Shown piece by piece: positions 20,894 to 32,800 of a stretch of 64,000 bases of DNA. The position numbers were made by a program, and so were the translations under genes. Source of the DNA: Globomyces pollinis-pini (Eukaryota > Chytridiomycota > Chytridiomycetes > Rhizophydiales > Globomycetaceae). Location of the stretch: positions 47,294-111,293 of the forward strand of contig MU621113.1 in assembly GCA_025399215.1 (NCBI GenBank). Direction: 5' to 3'. The number at the start of each line of letters is the position of its first letter. The first letter of the stretch is position 1. Below the pieces are notes generated by a model, which was not told the DNA's origin, made no database searches, and worked only from the letters and a program-made list of their open reading frames with translations.

Positions 20894-22282
20894 TTATTGT
20901 TCAATGCTACTAGTAAAACAACTTAATCCAGGAATAGATGCACCACCAGCAATCTCTTTTAACCTATAATTTTTAGAAAATTACCACTTTACTCTGGTGA
21001 ATCATCTGTGATTCGATATATTGTAATCTGAAAACGTTAAATTGATATTTGATTTATACCTCTTGCTGCTTGAAGTATCTCCGATTTTCTTCATCAACAA
21101 GTACCAGATTCAGATAATATCGAGTAGAAAACTTCTTATTCACATCACGGTATGTTGGTGTCAAATCAAATCCACCTAATGGTAATCGAATTGGAATTGT
21201 TTCTCCTAATAAAAATTAGACATGAAACCATAAATAAAGGTATTTAAAATAGTAAACTGGTGAGCATGTAATAAATCTTACCTCGAACTGGAGCACCATC
21301 CATAATTTCAAACTTTGTGATTGTTTCGCTTTCGTTATACTGTGATGCTCCTCCACCAGTAGACTCTCGCTTAATGATTGACAATTCCATGTTTTTTATT
21401 TTGATACGAACCAGTAGGAAATAGATTTTGCCCACAATAACGTCTCGTAAATGGTATCTGAAATAATTAAAACGGTTTCAAAAAGTCTCTTATGTAGACT
21501 GGAAAGACAACTAATGAAAAAAAGTTACCTATTAAAAATAAATTGATTGAAGGACTAACCTTGACTTATTATATTCAAATTCGATGTGCAGACAATCTTC
21601 AATTCCCACTTCCATTTTGATTGACTCATTTTCATTTTCTGCAGATTTATACGAATGAACCCAAATTTCTTTATCAAACACAATAGCAGATAATCGTCTG
21701 GCAATCGTTACTCGGATTAGATATCTAGCAATGTTAATATGTCGGTTATTTAAGTGTTTCGCCATTGAAGGATAAGAACGAATAATAAGATGAAATACCT
21801 TAATTTAACATTAATTCCATGGTAAGATTCGAATTGCTTTTCAACGTTTTTAAAATCGAAATCATATGTAGATGATGATCTTAATTCACCTGTCACAGCC
21901 AGATCTTGTGCTAAAGAAAGAAATGCATGATGATTTCCTCTATCATGAAACAACTCTGAAAGGTCAATGACAAAAACTTACGAATTTCACCAATGAATTC
22001 AATCCTAATTCCTTGATGCTCCAATCTTTTTCCATCTTTTAATCTGATTTGAACTTTTCCAGTGACAGATTCACCATCAAAGTAAACGGGATGTGATAGT
22101 CTTTCATCTGATTTAGTTTCTACGAACTTTCGTTTATCTTCATCTAGTAAAGCAATCTCAATATCAGCGGATGAACCCACAAAACCAAACAAACTCTAAA
22201 GATTAAGTAATAATAAAATCAAAAATTGATTATTATGAAATACAAGCATAATTGATAGACAGATCTAAAACTTTACCTGCAT
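20894..22282 (-). CDS. VPS26: retromer subunit VPS26
   Basis: Exon 1 is only 6 nt (22277-22282, Met-Gln), followed by an 81-nt intron (22196-22276). Then come [121 protein letters not shown], and RDVNKKFSTRYYLNLVLVDEENRRYFKQQEI. These cover the two arrestin-like halves of VPS26. An apparent stop near 20985 is avoided by a 29-nt intron, adding RLKEIAGGASIPGLSCF before the TAA. Retromer recycles receptors from endosomes. Among the most conserved proteins of the window. Confidence 0.94.
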
Positions 22283-22435
22283 GAACAAGTATTAAAAATT
22301 AAGAAGGAAACAGGTAAAAATGGGGATCAAATCAAACTAAAATCCAGGTATGTTTTGGTTGGGGAAAATACAGCGAGAAAAGACAAAAAAGTTAACCAAA
22401 CCCACCACCCGTCCTTCGTCCATTTTAGTGCTCTT

Positions 22436-24191
22436 ATGGCAGCATTCCAAACTAGTAAGCACTAGCATTAATTGTAGAAATATGGACTAAGGGACTGGAT
22501 TCCAACACTACTACCCAGGCTTTTATTGTCAATTCGAAGCATTCCCTCTTCTCCTTTCAAACTTTAGACCAGGATGATTATGATGAAATTGTTATCACTA
22601 CCAAACAACAACCACCTCCTAGAAATATTCAAAATAGTGCCAAATTACATCGAAAGCTGGACTTGTTTTCCTCTTTTCACCAATCTCCACAACCTGAAAA
22701 ATCACCAAATGAGAATAACACCACCATTACAAGTCCTCCTAACAAGAAAAAAGGTTCTATATTAGGAAAGATATTAAAGGATTTACACCTTTCCCCAAAG
22801 TCAGACCCACAAACGACGTCTTTGTTATTGGAGCCATTGTCGATTGGTTCTCCAGAATTATCAAAGAAAAAATTATCAAATCTACAAAAGAAACAGAAAG
22901 GAAAGGACAAATCAACGAAAGATATATTTAAAGATATCATGACTCCAAAATCTAAAATCACTTTTCCAAATGAACCATGTGAAAAATTGAATGAGAAATA
23001 TGGTGACTTTTGCTCAAAAGTAATTGGAAAGGGTGCAACCTGTAGTGTTCGGTAAGCTTAACCCGACTTATTATCTATAAGGTTGGTTGTAGCGCGACAG
23101 GATAAAAATAAGGTTTATGCAGTGAAAGAATTCAGGAAAAAGAAAAGCAATGAAAATATGAAAGAATATGCAAAGGTATGGATTGCTTTGCTTACATATT
23201 CAGCGTTTAACCAGCGAGTTTTGTATCAGGTACGGATTATTTCAGTCAATTGACTTTCGTAGTTCTAGTTTACATCACGCACATGTTGTAGAAACGCTAG
23301 ATTTAGTGGTGGATGACAACCATACATGGTGTGAGGTAATGGAGTATTGTGCTGGTGGTACCTTGTATGAATTATTACAAGAACATCGCTTTGAGCAAGA
23401 CGAAATCAACTGCTGTTTTAAACAAGTAATTTACTTTCACTTACTAAATTCAGTTAATTGATGGAGTTAATTACATTCATAGTATGGGAGTAGCACATCG
23501 GGATCTAAAGCCTGGTATGGGATTTTTTTTTAAAAGCAGAAAATATTCTATTTGACGCTGAAGGAGAATTGAAAATATCAGATTTTGGAACAAGCGATGT
23601 GTTCAAGACTTGCTTTGAGAAAGATGCTCATATGTCAAAGGGCGTATGTGGGTCCCGTAACACTCATATCTACTTATCATTTAGTTCCATATATCGCACC
23701 GGAAGAGTTTGAAGTCACTGAGTATGATGGAAGGGAGGTGGATATTTGGGCAACTGGAGTTATTTATTATGCAATGAAGTATGCAAGTCTTCCTTGGTAA
23801 GTTCCACCAATTCTAATAATATTTAGGTTACGTGCCGGACTTAATGACGTTCGTTATGAAGCATTTATTAAAACGAGAAATGGACATTTTGCTCCAATTG
23901 ACAGTTTAGGTAAAGCTTATTTAGTTTAAATCATTAGATGATGGATGTCGAAATTTATTGAACCATATTCTTGAACCTGATCCTAGGGTACTTGCTTTAT
24001 CCATTCTAATCACTAGGTTCGGTATTCATCCACCAATGTTGTAGAGGATCAATGGTTTAAGGATATATCAGGTAATTTGCCATTCTATAACAGTAGTATG
24101 CTGTCATTTGGAAGCTATGAATGGACAAATTCATCAACATCTTTCTAGTAGTAAATTTAAAGAATGGAAACTGAGGCATTCTTGTGCTTAA
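22436..24191 (+). CDS. HAL4/SAT4-NPR1 family serine/threonine kinase
   Basis: Exon 1 (22436-22454) is joined over a 23-nt intron. A disordered Lys/Ser-rich N-terminal half (about 200 residues) precedes a kinase domain: [135 protein letters not shown], and WFKDISVCCH near the end. [16 protein letters not shown] and GS-PYIAPEE together mark the fungal family of HAL4/HAL5, NPR1 and relatives, which control ion and amino-acid transporter stability. This is one of the strongest fungal markers here. All catalytic residues are present. Many exons of 50-200 bp. Confidence 0.9.
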
Positions 24192-24364
24192 CCCATTAGA
24201 CAGACATTTATTATAGTTTTTGATTGTGAATTTTTAATACAAGTTTTCAAGTTATTGAGAATAATTTTGGATTTATCAATACTTTAATCTGAATACCTAT
24301 TTGGACACTAAATTTAAAAATAATCATCAAAACTATATATTTGCAATAGAAAAATATTATTTCT

Positions 24365-26190
24365 TCATGATGCATTGGCCAATGCAACAGTAGGTTCATA
24401 TTCAGTTTTGAAGGGACCTTCTTTTGCAAAAATCCAGAATCGTTTATAAATCACATCTCCCAAGACATCCTTTGCATCAACATTTAATGAAATGGTTTGA
24501 ACGATACTATATTTCCATTCCTATATGTGAGATGAAAAAGATTGAAACCTTGATGATTGTGGTGGTTTCTTTTCTACGTTCCAATAGAAATGAGAATTGA
24601 TTTGATTGCAAGATGGATTGAATACCGAATTTGAAGGACATGACGTTCTTGATGGTTGCCAATGCTCCAATTGCAATTTCTTCAATTGAACTCTTTGCTA
24701 AATGAATTAACCAATCCAAAGGAGTTGCTAATCTAAATATTTAAAGGGTTAAAATACCTGATATTTGATGAAACAACGTGATGGATTCTAAAGAACAATC
24801 CGGCCTAGATATGAATATATAGTTTGATTACGCATTGCCAAGTAAACATGATAAAGTTCTCAATGAACAAACTTTATCATCACCAGCAGCAGTTCTTAAG
24901 AACTGTGTAAAAGTATTTAACAAGAATTTTTGTTGACATAAATATTGAAATCCAACTACAGTAGATCCAAGGTTACCAATTGCAATAACCACAGCTTTCT
25001 ATACAATAAGTGCGAAGACTGGCTAACCTGTAAATCCGAATCCTCTGATTCCAATAAAACATCAAAAGATTCCAAAATCCGAAAGTCGGCTTGAATTAGA
25101 TGGAATTTATCTGGGTTGTTGAATATGAAAAATCCCCAAAATTTGATTGCAAATGATACTATTAAACTATCATAGTCAGAATATTTGGATATGATTTCTG
25201 CTAAATCGTTCAACAATTTGGTTTTTGACATCAATGCAAAACAATTTGCATTGTTTGATAACTATAACCTGAGGTTGACTTTAGTTACCTAAATCATTTA
25301 ATCGTAAATGATTACCTATCGATTAATTTGAATCATAAAATTACCTTTATAAAGATTTCAATGACATTCAATGCTGACAAGATATCGTGTTTGGAAGTTG
25401 CAAAGTCTGTGATAAATACCAATAATCCTGAATGTAAACATTCTTCAAACACTGCATCAGATAAACAACACCAATCAGTTATTAATTCGAATGCCCGTAC
25501 AGAGACAACTTCATTTTTGTTTGTTGTCAATTCCAATAATGGGTCAGATACTAATTTGAAAAACAACTTTAAATCGTTGATTTTGGTTGGAATCTACTAT
25601 CAGTTAGATGTAAGGTTACAATTTGTAGTAGTGCTTGAGTTGAAGTAGCTAATTTCAAATTCGAAGAACTTAAACTGTTAATGAGTTGGAGAAATATGAG
25701 TTCATGATTATCCACCTTATTTGATATGAGTTCATTGATAGGTACCTGGTTGACAGATGGGTTTGAAATATGTTTGAACAACAAATCCACAGCAAACTGT
25801 TTTAGAATCAGATTTTCACTGGTTAAGCTAAGCAATATAGAATCCTATACTTTAATTTATTTTAAACTTACAAGATCTGATTGAGAAAGAGTTGATATTG
25901 TAAATGACAAAATGGACGTAGCGGATGAGACGATAGACTGATCCGAATGAAAGAGAAACAATAGTTGAATAATTTTAGAATTCCAAGTGTTATTGTCAGT
26001 AGAGTTTACTGTTTCCAAATTCAATGGAACGTTAAGGGACAAGGCAGTCAAGATGATATTTAAAGAATTTACTAACGTAGCAATATTTTCGGATTGATCA
26101 GGCTGAGATGGATCATAATTGAGAATGTATGAGATTGCTGAGTTCTAAAGTTGAGTTTATTTTGGATACCAATTCGGAGTGTTTGGTCAT
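24365..26190 (-). CDS. PSMD5: 26S proteasome assembly chaperone PSMD5 (S5b/Hsm3-like)
   Basis: An all-helical ARM/HEAT protein assembled from several minus-strand exons. It starts MTKHSELNSAISYIL and the C-terminal third aligns with PSMD5: KAVVIAIGNLGSTVVG, LDWLIHLAKSSIEEIAIGALATIKNV, EWKYSIVQTI and an end RFWIFAKEGPFKTEYEPTVALANAS (compare the …LSEGPYYV… end of animal PSMD5). PSMD5 holds Rpt1-Rpt2-Rpn1 during assembly of the proteasome base. Similarity in the middle is low, as is normal for the family, so the assignment rests mainly on the C-terminus. Introns are mostly 24-40 nt. Convergent with the kinase gene, 173 bp apart. Confidence 0.75.
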
Positions 26191-26893
26191 CAAAAATGTG
26201 AAAACAAGATTGAATTGAATGAATGGTTCCTTAAAGAGACTCGATTAATATAAACTGCATAGTAAACAAGTAAAGCAACCTTATCACAATGTACTAATAG
26301 TACCAAGTAACCCAGTATCAGGCAATGCTAATTTGATTTAATTCGTTGTTACTGGATATAATACTATTATTCAATTTAATAGTTTTGCATTTATAGTATC
26401 TACGTACAGTATCTTCTTGATGGTATAGATTACAACATCATTTCGTTCACAGATAATTAATAAAAGAACAACAGACTTCCTTCCTGTAGTACTATTCCCA
26501 TAGTAGTTTCAGGAAACTGTTACTGCAAGAGATACTAGAATTCAGTTACTTTAATTCTCCGATGGATGAGTATAAAAATAGAAAAAACACTCTGAAAATC
26601 TTTGAGTTTTTTCACAGTTCCTTCAAATCTCTGTTGTTTAGATAATGAACAATAGATAGCTAAATGGAATTAACATTAAAGGGCATTGCATAGCGCGGTC
26701 ATTTGAGTAGTCTACCTTTGGTAATTACTCTTGTTTCCGGCACTTGTCTACATTTTTATTTTATTTTATATATGAGTCCATAATATGAACAGAATTCATG
26801 CTGAGTAACTGAAAGTGTCTGGTGTTTTAAGAGCCTGAACATGACAATGTGGCAAAATTGATCTTTTGATGCATTGGAATTTCTTTCTTTAAT
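26191..26893. other. intergenic, about 0.7 kb, divergent promoter region
   Basis: Space between the start codons of PSMD5 (minus) and the TLDc gene (plus). No ORF above 60 codons, tRNA or snRNA seen. A weak hairpin with GAAAAAAC/GTTTTTTC arms lies near 26580-26615. Confidence 0.4.
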
Positions 26894-28007
26894 ATGACGG
26901 ATATTCCTTTAAAAATTCATACAAACGATGACAAAAAATTATTAGAAAAGGAGAATGATGCTCCTCATTCTGCTCCTCTTTTATCACTCTTATATAACTC
27001 TGCTTCTACTTTCTTATCTCATATTGTCGCAGATTCTCCAAAATTACAAAATGATAACTTATCTTCAAATGATAATTCTCATGAAAATCAATTATTCAAT
27101 CAGAAAATTCAATCAGTAGATAAGGATTCTGTACACAATGAAAATATCACAGCACAAACTGATACATCATTAGTCTCTTTCATATATGACTTGGCTGGAT
27201 TTGGAAATAATAATTCTTTAATTTCTCCAATCAAACCTGACGACCAGTTGGATCATCCTTCAAATCCACCTTCTGATGTTATTGAGTCAGAAGTTCCATA
27301 CCCAAACGCAACTGCCCTTTTTGACGCATCTGAATTAAAAGAATTTGATTTTGAAGAAACTATTGAAGAGAAACCTACCCATGATGTGTATGTGCCTGTG
27401 GTGGATGAAAAAATTAAATATGACAAGCCAATAGTTGATTCTGACTTGATTGAAGAGGTAATTCATTTAAAAAATAATTATATGTTAGTTAGTCCCTTCT
27501 TTGCCTATCATTTTGCGCGAATCTACAAATGTGGTACTGTTGTATTCCATTGAAAAAAATGGCATTAGTTTAAACACTCTCTACTCCAAAGTGAATGAAC
27601 AAGGCCCTTGTTTGATAGCTATTAAAGATATTGAAGGAAATGTGTTTGGTGCATTTGTCTCGGAATCAATTCATACAAATTCACATTATTATGGCAATGG
27701 ACAATGGTATTATTGAAGTCACTGATTCAAATAGTTTTCTTTGGAAAAAGCAAGATGGGGTAAAGGTATTTCCTGCAACTGGTAAAAATGATTACATGGT
27801 TTTAACAGATGCTCACTGTATTGCACTTGGAGGAGGGTAAGATATTTAAATGTCTTATGTATTAGGGAAGGTAAATTTGGATTATGGATTGATGAAGATC
27901 TTTACAATGGTCACTCTGAGAAATGCGCAACATTTGGAAATGAGAGATTGGCAATCGACACAGAGTTTTGTGTGGCAGCATTTGAAATTTGGGGATTTGT
28001 TATTTAA
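26894..28007 (+). CDS. OXR1: TLDc-domain protein (OXR1-like)
   Basis: A long acidic, low-complexity N-terminal region (about 185 residues) precedes the TLDc domain spread over four short-intron exons. Blocks: [115 protein letters not shown], and the typical end FCVAAFEIWGFVI. Introns include 27713-27739 (27 nt) and one at 27838. TLDc proteins support oxidative-stress resistance and, in yeast Oxr1, disassemble the V-ATPase. The position of the TLDc at the extreme C-terminus is typical. The tandem neighbour is the bisphosphate nucleotidase. Confidence 0.88.
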
Positions 28008-28206
28008 GGATGTATATAACCTACCAGTTAAGCTGTCAGTATTTTTCATAATATAATTCTAATCGATTCAATATCATGTTCACTGAAAGCACCCAAACAA
28101 GTCAAACGTCATCCTACTCTAACTTTTCTGAGTGAATTCGATTGAAGAGATGGAAATTTTCCATATGTTCATCCATCACTTTGTTAAAAAACTTCAATTT
28201 CAAAAA

Positions 28207-29325
28207 ATGAATTTATCTTACGCTAAAGAAAGACAAATTGGAATTGAAGCTGTATATAAAGCTTCCCATTTATGCAAAGCAGTGTTTTCAAAGTTGGTGC
28301 AATCTCAGACTATCGTAAAGGTATCGTATTTATATTGTTAGAACTTAGACTGATGCTTCCCCTGTAACAATTGCTGATTTTGGTGCTCAAGCAGTAGTCA
28401 ATCATTTAATTCATAAACACTTCCCAAATGACCCTATTGTCGGTATTTAGAATCATTTTTTAATCATCAATTTAGGTGAAGAAGATTCAAAGGATTTACA
28501 AACAAACCACACCTTAAGAGATCAAGTGGTTGAACTCTCAAATAGTGTTTTGGACTCACCATTATCAACTGAACAAGTTATCAATTTTTTTTTTTTAACT
28601 CTTGATAGATTTTAACGTCAATTGACCTTGGAAATTATGAAGGTGGTGGAAAGGGACGTTTTTGGACCTTGGATCCAATTGATGGGACAAAGGGATTTTT
28701 AAGAGGTGAACAATTTGCTGTATGTTTGGCATTGATAGTCGATGGTGTAGTACAAGTCGCTATTCAAGGCTGTCCAAACTTACCAACAGATTTAAATGAT
28801 CCTCAATCTCCTCGTGGTTCACTCTTTATAGCTGTGAAAGGACAAGGATCTTTCGAGGTAATGTTCAGAACCCTCATTTCATAGAGAACCTTGGAAGATG
28901 TAAAAGAAAAACAGATCTTTGTATCAAATGTAAAGTTACCAAGTGAAACAACTTTTTGTGAGTCGGTTGAAGCTGCACATTCATCACAAGGAGCAGCAGC
29001 AGATATTGCATCTAAATTGGGTATTACAAAACAATCTGTTCGTATGGATTCACAATGTAAATACGCAATTATAGCCCGTGGAGATGCAGGGATATACTTA
29101 CGTGTCCCTACTAGAGCTGACTATGTGGAAAAGATTTGGGATCATGCTGGAGGTAGTTTATTAGTTTCGGAAGCAGGTGGACAAGTATGTGATGTAGAAG
29201 GCAATCCTTTAGATTTCACCCAAGGACGTACTTTGAAGAAAAATAAGGGAATTATTGCATCCAACCAACATATCCTTTCCAATGTTGTCCAAGTCGTTCA
29301 AGAAGTAATAAACAAGAAGGCTTAA
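28207..29325 (+). CDS. MET22: 3'(2'),5'-bisphosphate nucleotidase (Hal2/Met22)
   Basis: Five exons with 27-34-nt introns after IVK, at VG|EE, EQ|IL and FE|RT. The product begins MNLSYAKERQIGIEAVYKASHLC and carries KTDASPVTIADFGAQA, the metal-site WTLDPIDGTKGFLRGEQF and the C-terminal WDHAGGSLLVSEAGG, all lithium-sensitive phosphatase signatures. FLRGEQFAV favours the Hal2/PAP phosphatase over inositol monophosphatase. The enzyme removes 3'-phosphoadenosine 5'-phosphate formed by sulfate assimilation. Its presence beside cystathionine gamma-lyase at 45.5 kb in this window fits an active sulfur metabolism. The ATG at 28207 gives the family's N-terminus. Confidence 0.92.
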
Positions 29326-29433
29326 TAACATGCATTTGAATAACAATTTACGACAAAGTTTGTAAGAATATTATATATTAACTATGATATTTAACTTTGG
29401 TGTTTGAAGTTAATCACCTAAGAATCAAAAAAT

Positions 29434-29810
29434 TTAAGATTTCCAAACCTTCTGGGTAGCTAGTTTCTCTTTATCTGATTTCTTCAAAGCTTTCAAAACC
29501 TTGATATTATGATTCAAAATATCATCAGATGATAATTTTGTATCTATCTCCACATTCGATGATGCTTTTTTTAATATTTCCATAGTTTTTAATTTTGATT
29601 TCTGAACAGATTTTATTTCAGTTGATTTCTTGATTGAATTTTTGTAATTTCCTCTAGTCCAATTTTTACCCTTTTTTGAATCACTCAAACCATCAGTCAT
29701 TTTGGTATTTGATTGTGATGGTTCTTTGATGGTTGACGATTTCTAACAAATATAAGAATTCAGTGATGCCTTACTAGATGAAATGCTTTTTCTGTCAATT
29801 TGAAAGACAT
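29434..29810 (-). CDS. small basic protein of unknown function
   Basis: Two exons joined over a 32-nt intron, starting MSFKLTEKAFHLK and ending KLATQKVWKS, give about 114 residues. It is very Lys/Ser-rich, with predicted helices around ILKKASSNVEIDTKL and NIKVLKALKKSDKEK. It could be a nucleolar or ribosome-biogenesis factor from its composition, but no family is recognised. Read on the minus strand immediately upstream of NPHP4's stop (84 bp) and convergent with MET22. Confidence 0.5.
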
Positions 29811-29894
29811 CCCAATTGAATTGAATTTTAAAAAAGAAAAAAAAAATTGAAGCTTATTTCTTTACTTCAGTTTATTGAACATTTGGAACAAAAG

Positions 29895-32800
29895 TTATTC
29901 GATATATTGAACATGAATACACAGGCATTCCTCTACTTTGTCTTGATCGTTATTTAAAAACACCAAGATATCCGTGTTTGTATTATTGGTACTTGGGGCA
30001 AATTTAAGTCCAATATACTGACTTTCTCCTCCTTTTAAATCCATAACATTGCTTTTAAATTGTAAAAGGTGTGGTGAATCTGTTCTCATAGTCAAAAATT
30101 TACTATGTAAGAATGGATTGGTATATAATAGTTTCTAAAGTGGTAAATACTGTAAAAGATACCTTATTCGATTGTTTGTCTTTCTTCAGTGTTATATCGA
30201 AAACCTTTGTAATTGATGGCATAGATATATGAGACACTATCATCCAACTACTAATCAGTTCTTTGGTTTCAATATCTAACAGATAAAATCCAATGTTAAA
30301 ACATACCAACTACGTTTGCAATCACAGGGGCATCAAATTCACTAGCAGGATGAATCATCAGTGGAATCTCTATCAAAGAGTTTGCAGGCAAGATGATAGG
30401 ACCTGAATGTTCAGGTATTATTTGATTTTGAACACTGGTGTAGCAGATAACCTTCCTTGTAATGGTTCGTCCACGTAGAACTAGAGATGCAGAGTTTGTT
30501 TGGCCATAAATGCAATTCACATCTAGCCTTTACCATTAGTGATTGTTGAATGATACCTGAAAATCGTATGCACTGTTAGTTTCCAAATCTCGTTCACCAT
30601 AGTGCAGTATTTATCAGAAAAGAATACAAAGTACAAATTGGTGTGATCTGGTGCATTACTAACTCTATACTTGAAATTCAGTTCATTATAGTTGGAATCG
30701 TTCTAACGTTAATTCTAACTATCATACCATTTTTTCAGTAATGCTACATACGACATTAGGATGACTACAACGAAGGTAGAGTTGATTGGTTGTCAAATCT
30801 GAATTGATTTGGCAAACACCACTTTCATAGCTCATTGTTGGATAACTATGTTTGGGAAATCTGATGGTCTTTCTAACCAGTTCATTTTCGCAGTGATACA
30901 TTTGAATTGAACGATCAATATAAAAGTTTTTTGAATGTAAAATGATTTCCAAAAACGCGACAGGTATTTTCTTACTGTTCAAAAATGACACCTATAAATG
31001 GCTTAACACGTGTAACTATAGTACCTGTAGTGAATGATTTATTTTCGAATGACACATATCTTGAATGCCAGTTGAAGGATGACTAGATACAGATTGGCTT
31101 TTAAAAGTCTGATACAAGAAAGGTATTCTTATTTTTTCATTAGCTTCCAAAAATATCGAATATCTCCCATCACTCAATTTGTTTGAAAACATATTCTTTT
31201 CCACACCAGTCATTATTTGATGCACTCTTCTATGGTACAGCCATTCATTTTCATCTTGAATTATTCGAAGTTCAGAGTTATCCCATAATATTTCAAAATT
31301 GTGATCGTTGTTATAGGGATTCTCCAACACAAATTCAAAAAAGTATCCTTGGCCAAACGATACATCGATCACATGCTTGGTAGTAATTTGATTCCGCAAA
31401 GCTGTTTCAATTGCATTCTTTTTCCGTCTAATGGAATTAGGTTAACAGATTCACCTTTCTCTAAATATTTCTATTGTTTGCATATCACGTTCACGTTCTT
31501 CCCTTGATTGTTTGTAAGCAAAAGAGTTGGGCAAATCATCCTTATTTTATATAAGTATTTCATAATTAATTACAACATGGTCAAAGATATTCCATTCTGG
31601 TGATAAACCCAAATTTTCTTTCTGTAAGAATTGTAGTGCGATTTTTTTCCGTCGTTCTTCATCTGATTGAGATTGAATAGATTCGATTTTGGGTTTGTCG
31701 TTGTTCATTGCCTTTCGCAGTTCTTGGCGCTCTTCCAAGTTCTTTTTTAACACCTGTCTCAAATCGGGTTCTATATCAACCATCTTCAACTATCAAATTT
31801 CAGTGTCTCTTACCTTTTTCGGGTCATGAGTCATATTTAATCTATATTTCACTTCCTCGTGATAGTCATTGATAATAATTCGCTCTGAACCATGATCAAC
31901 TGGACTTTGTATATCACTTTTACATTTAGTACGACCAATGTTGATAGTCTTCATGTGTAATATTCCAACCTTAAGTGATCGAAGCGATGATTCTTTCGGT
32001 GAGACGATTGTTCGGGACATTTGAGAGCTATGTGAGGATGTTCGAACATGATCATGAGTGTCATCTGGATACTAAATGTTACAATATAATATTTCGTTAC
32101 ATAATTCCAAATAATGTCAACATCTTGATCCATCATAACTGCATCTGCTCCCTGTCTCAACATGGATTTTAGATCTAAACAGGCCATGCCGAGATGATGT
32201 AAGGTATCACCATCCCAAATATCTATGAATAATTGTTTTTGATCCAAATAAAATGGAAAAGATACATTGCCATATCGAATAGTAGATGATTTTTTTTCTT
32301 GGTTTGAGTTGACATTAAATTGAATTGACAATCCAGGTTTACGGTCATAAGCCGGTCTTCCATCATTCTCATGCTTATATAGTATTCCTGGCCATTCTAA
32401 ATCGGGTGGGTTTGTTTCATTTTGAGGTGCGGAATGATTTGAGAAATGTGACCATTGCCGCTGATGGGTAGGCAGAGATTGAATTCTTTGGTGAAGGGAT
32501 TGTGTTTCGTAAGTAGGAGGTAATGAACCATTGTAGACTTTCAATCGCTCAGTTGCAAAGTTTGGAAATGTATAAAATTGAAAACTAAAGGTAACACTAT
32601 CAGGAAATATTCCTATTCCTTAGTAGTTTTGGTATACCTTTCGATCTTTTTGAATACTCTTCATTAAATGTAATTCCAAGAAACTGAAATGTGAATTCAT
32701 TATGATTTGCATCTTTTTCTTCGATTGACAAATCATTCTGTAAATTATTTATATTTTCCAATTTTAAGTGGGTTGGCAAAAGTCCTCTATCATCGTAAAA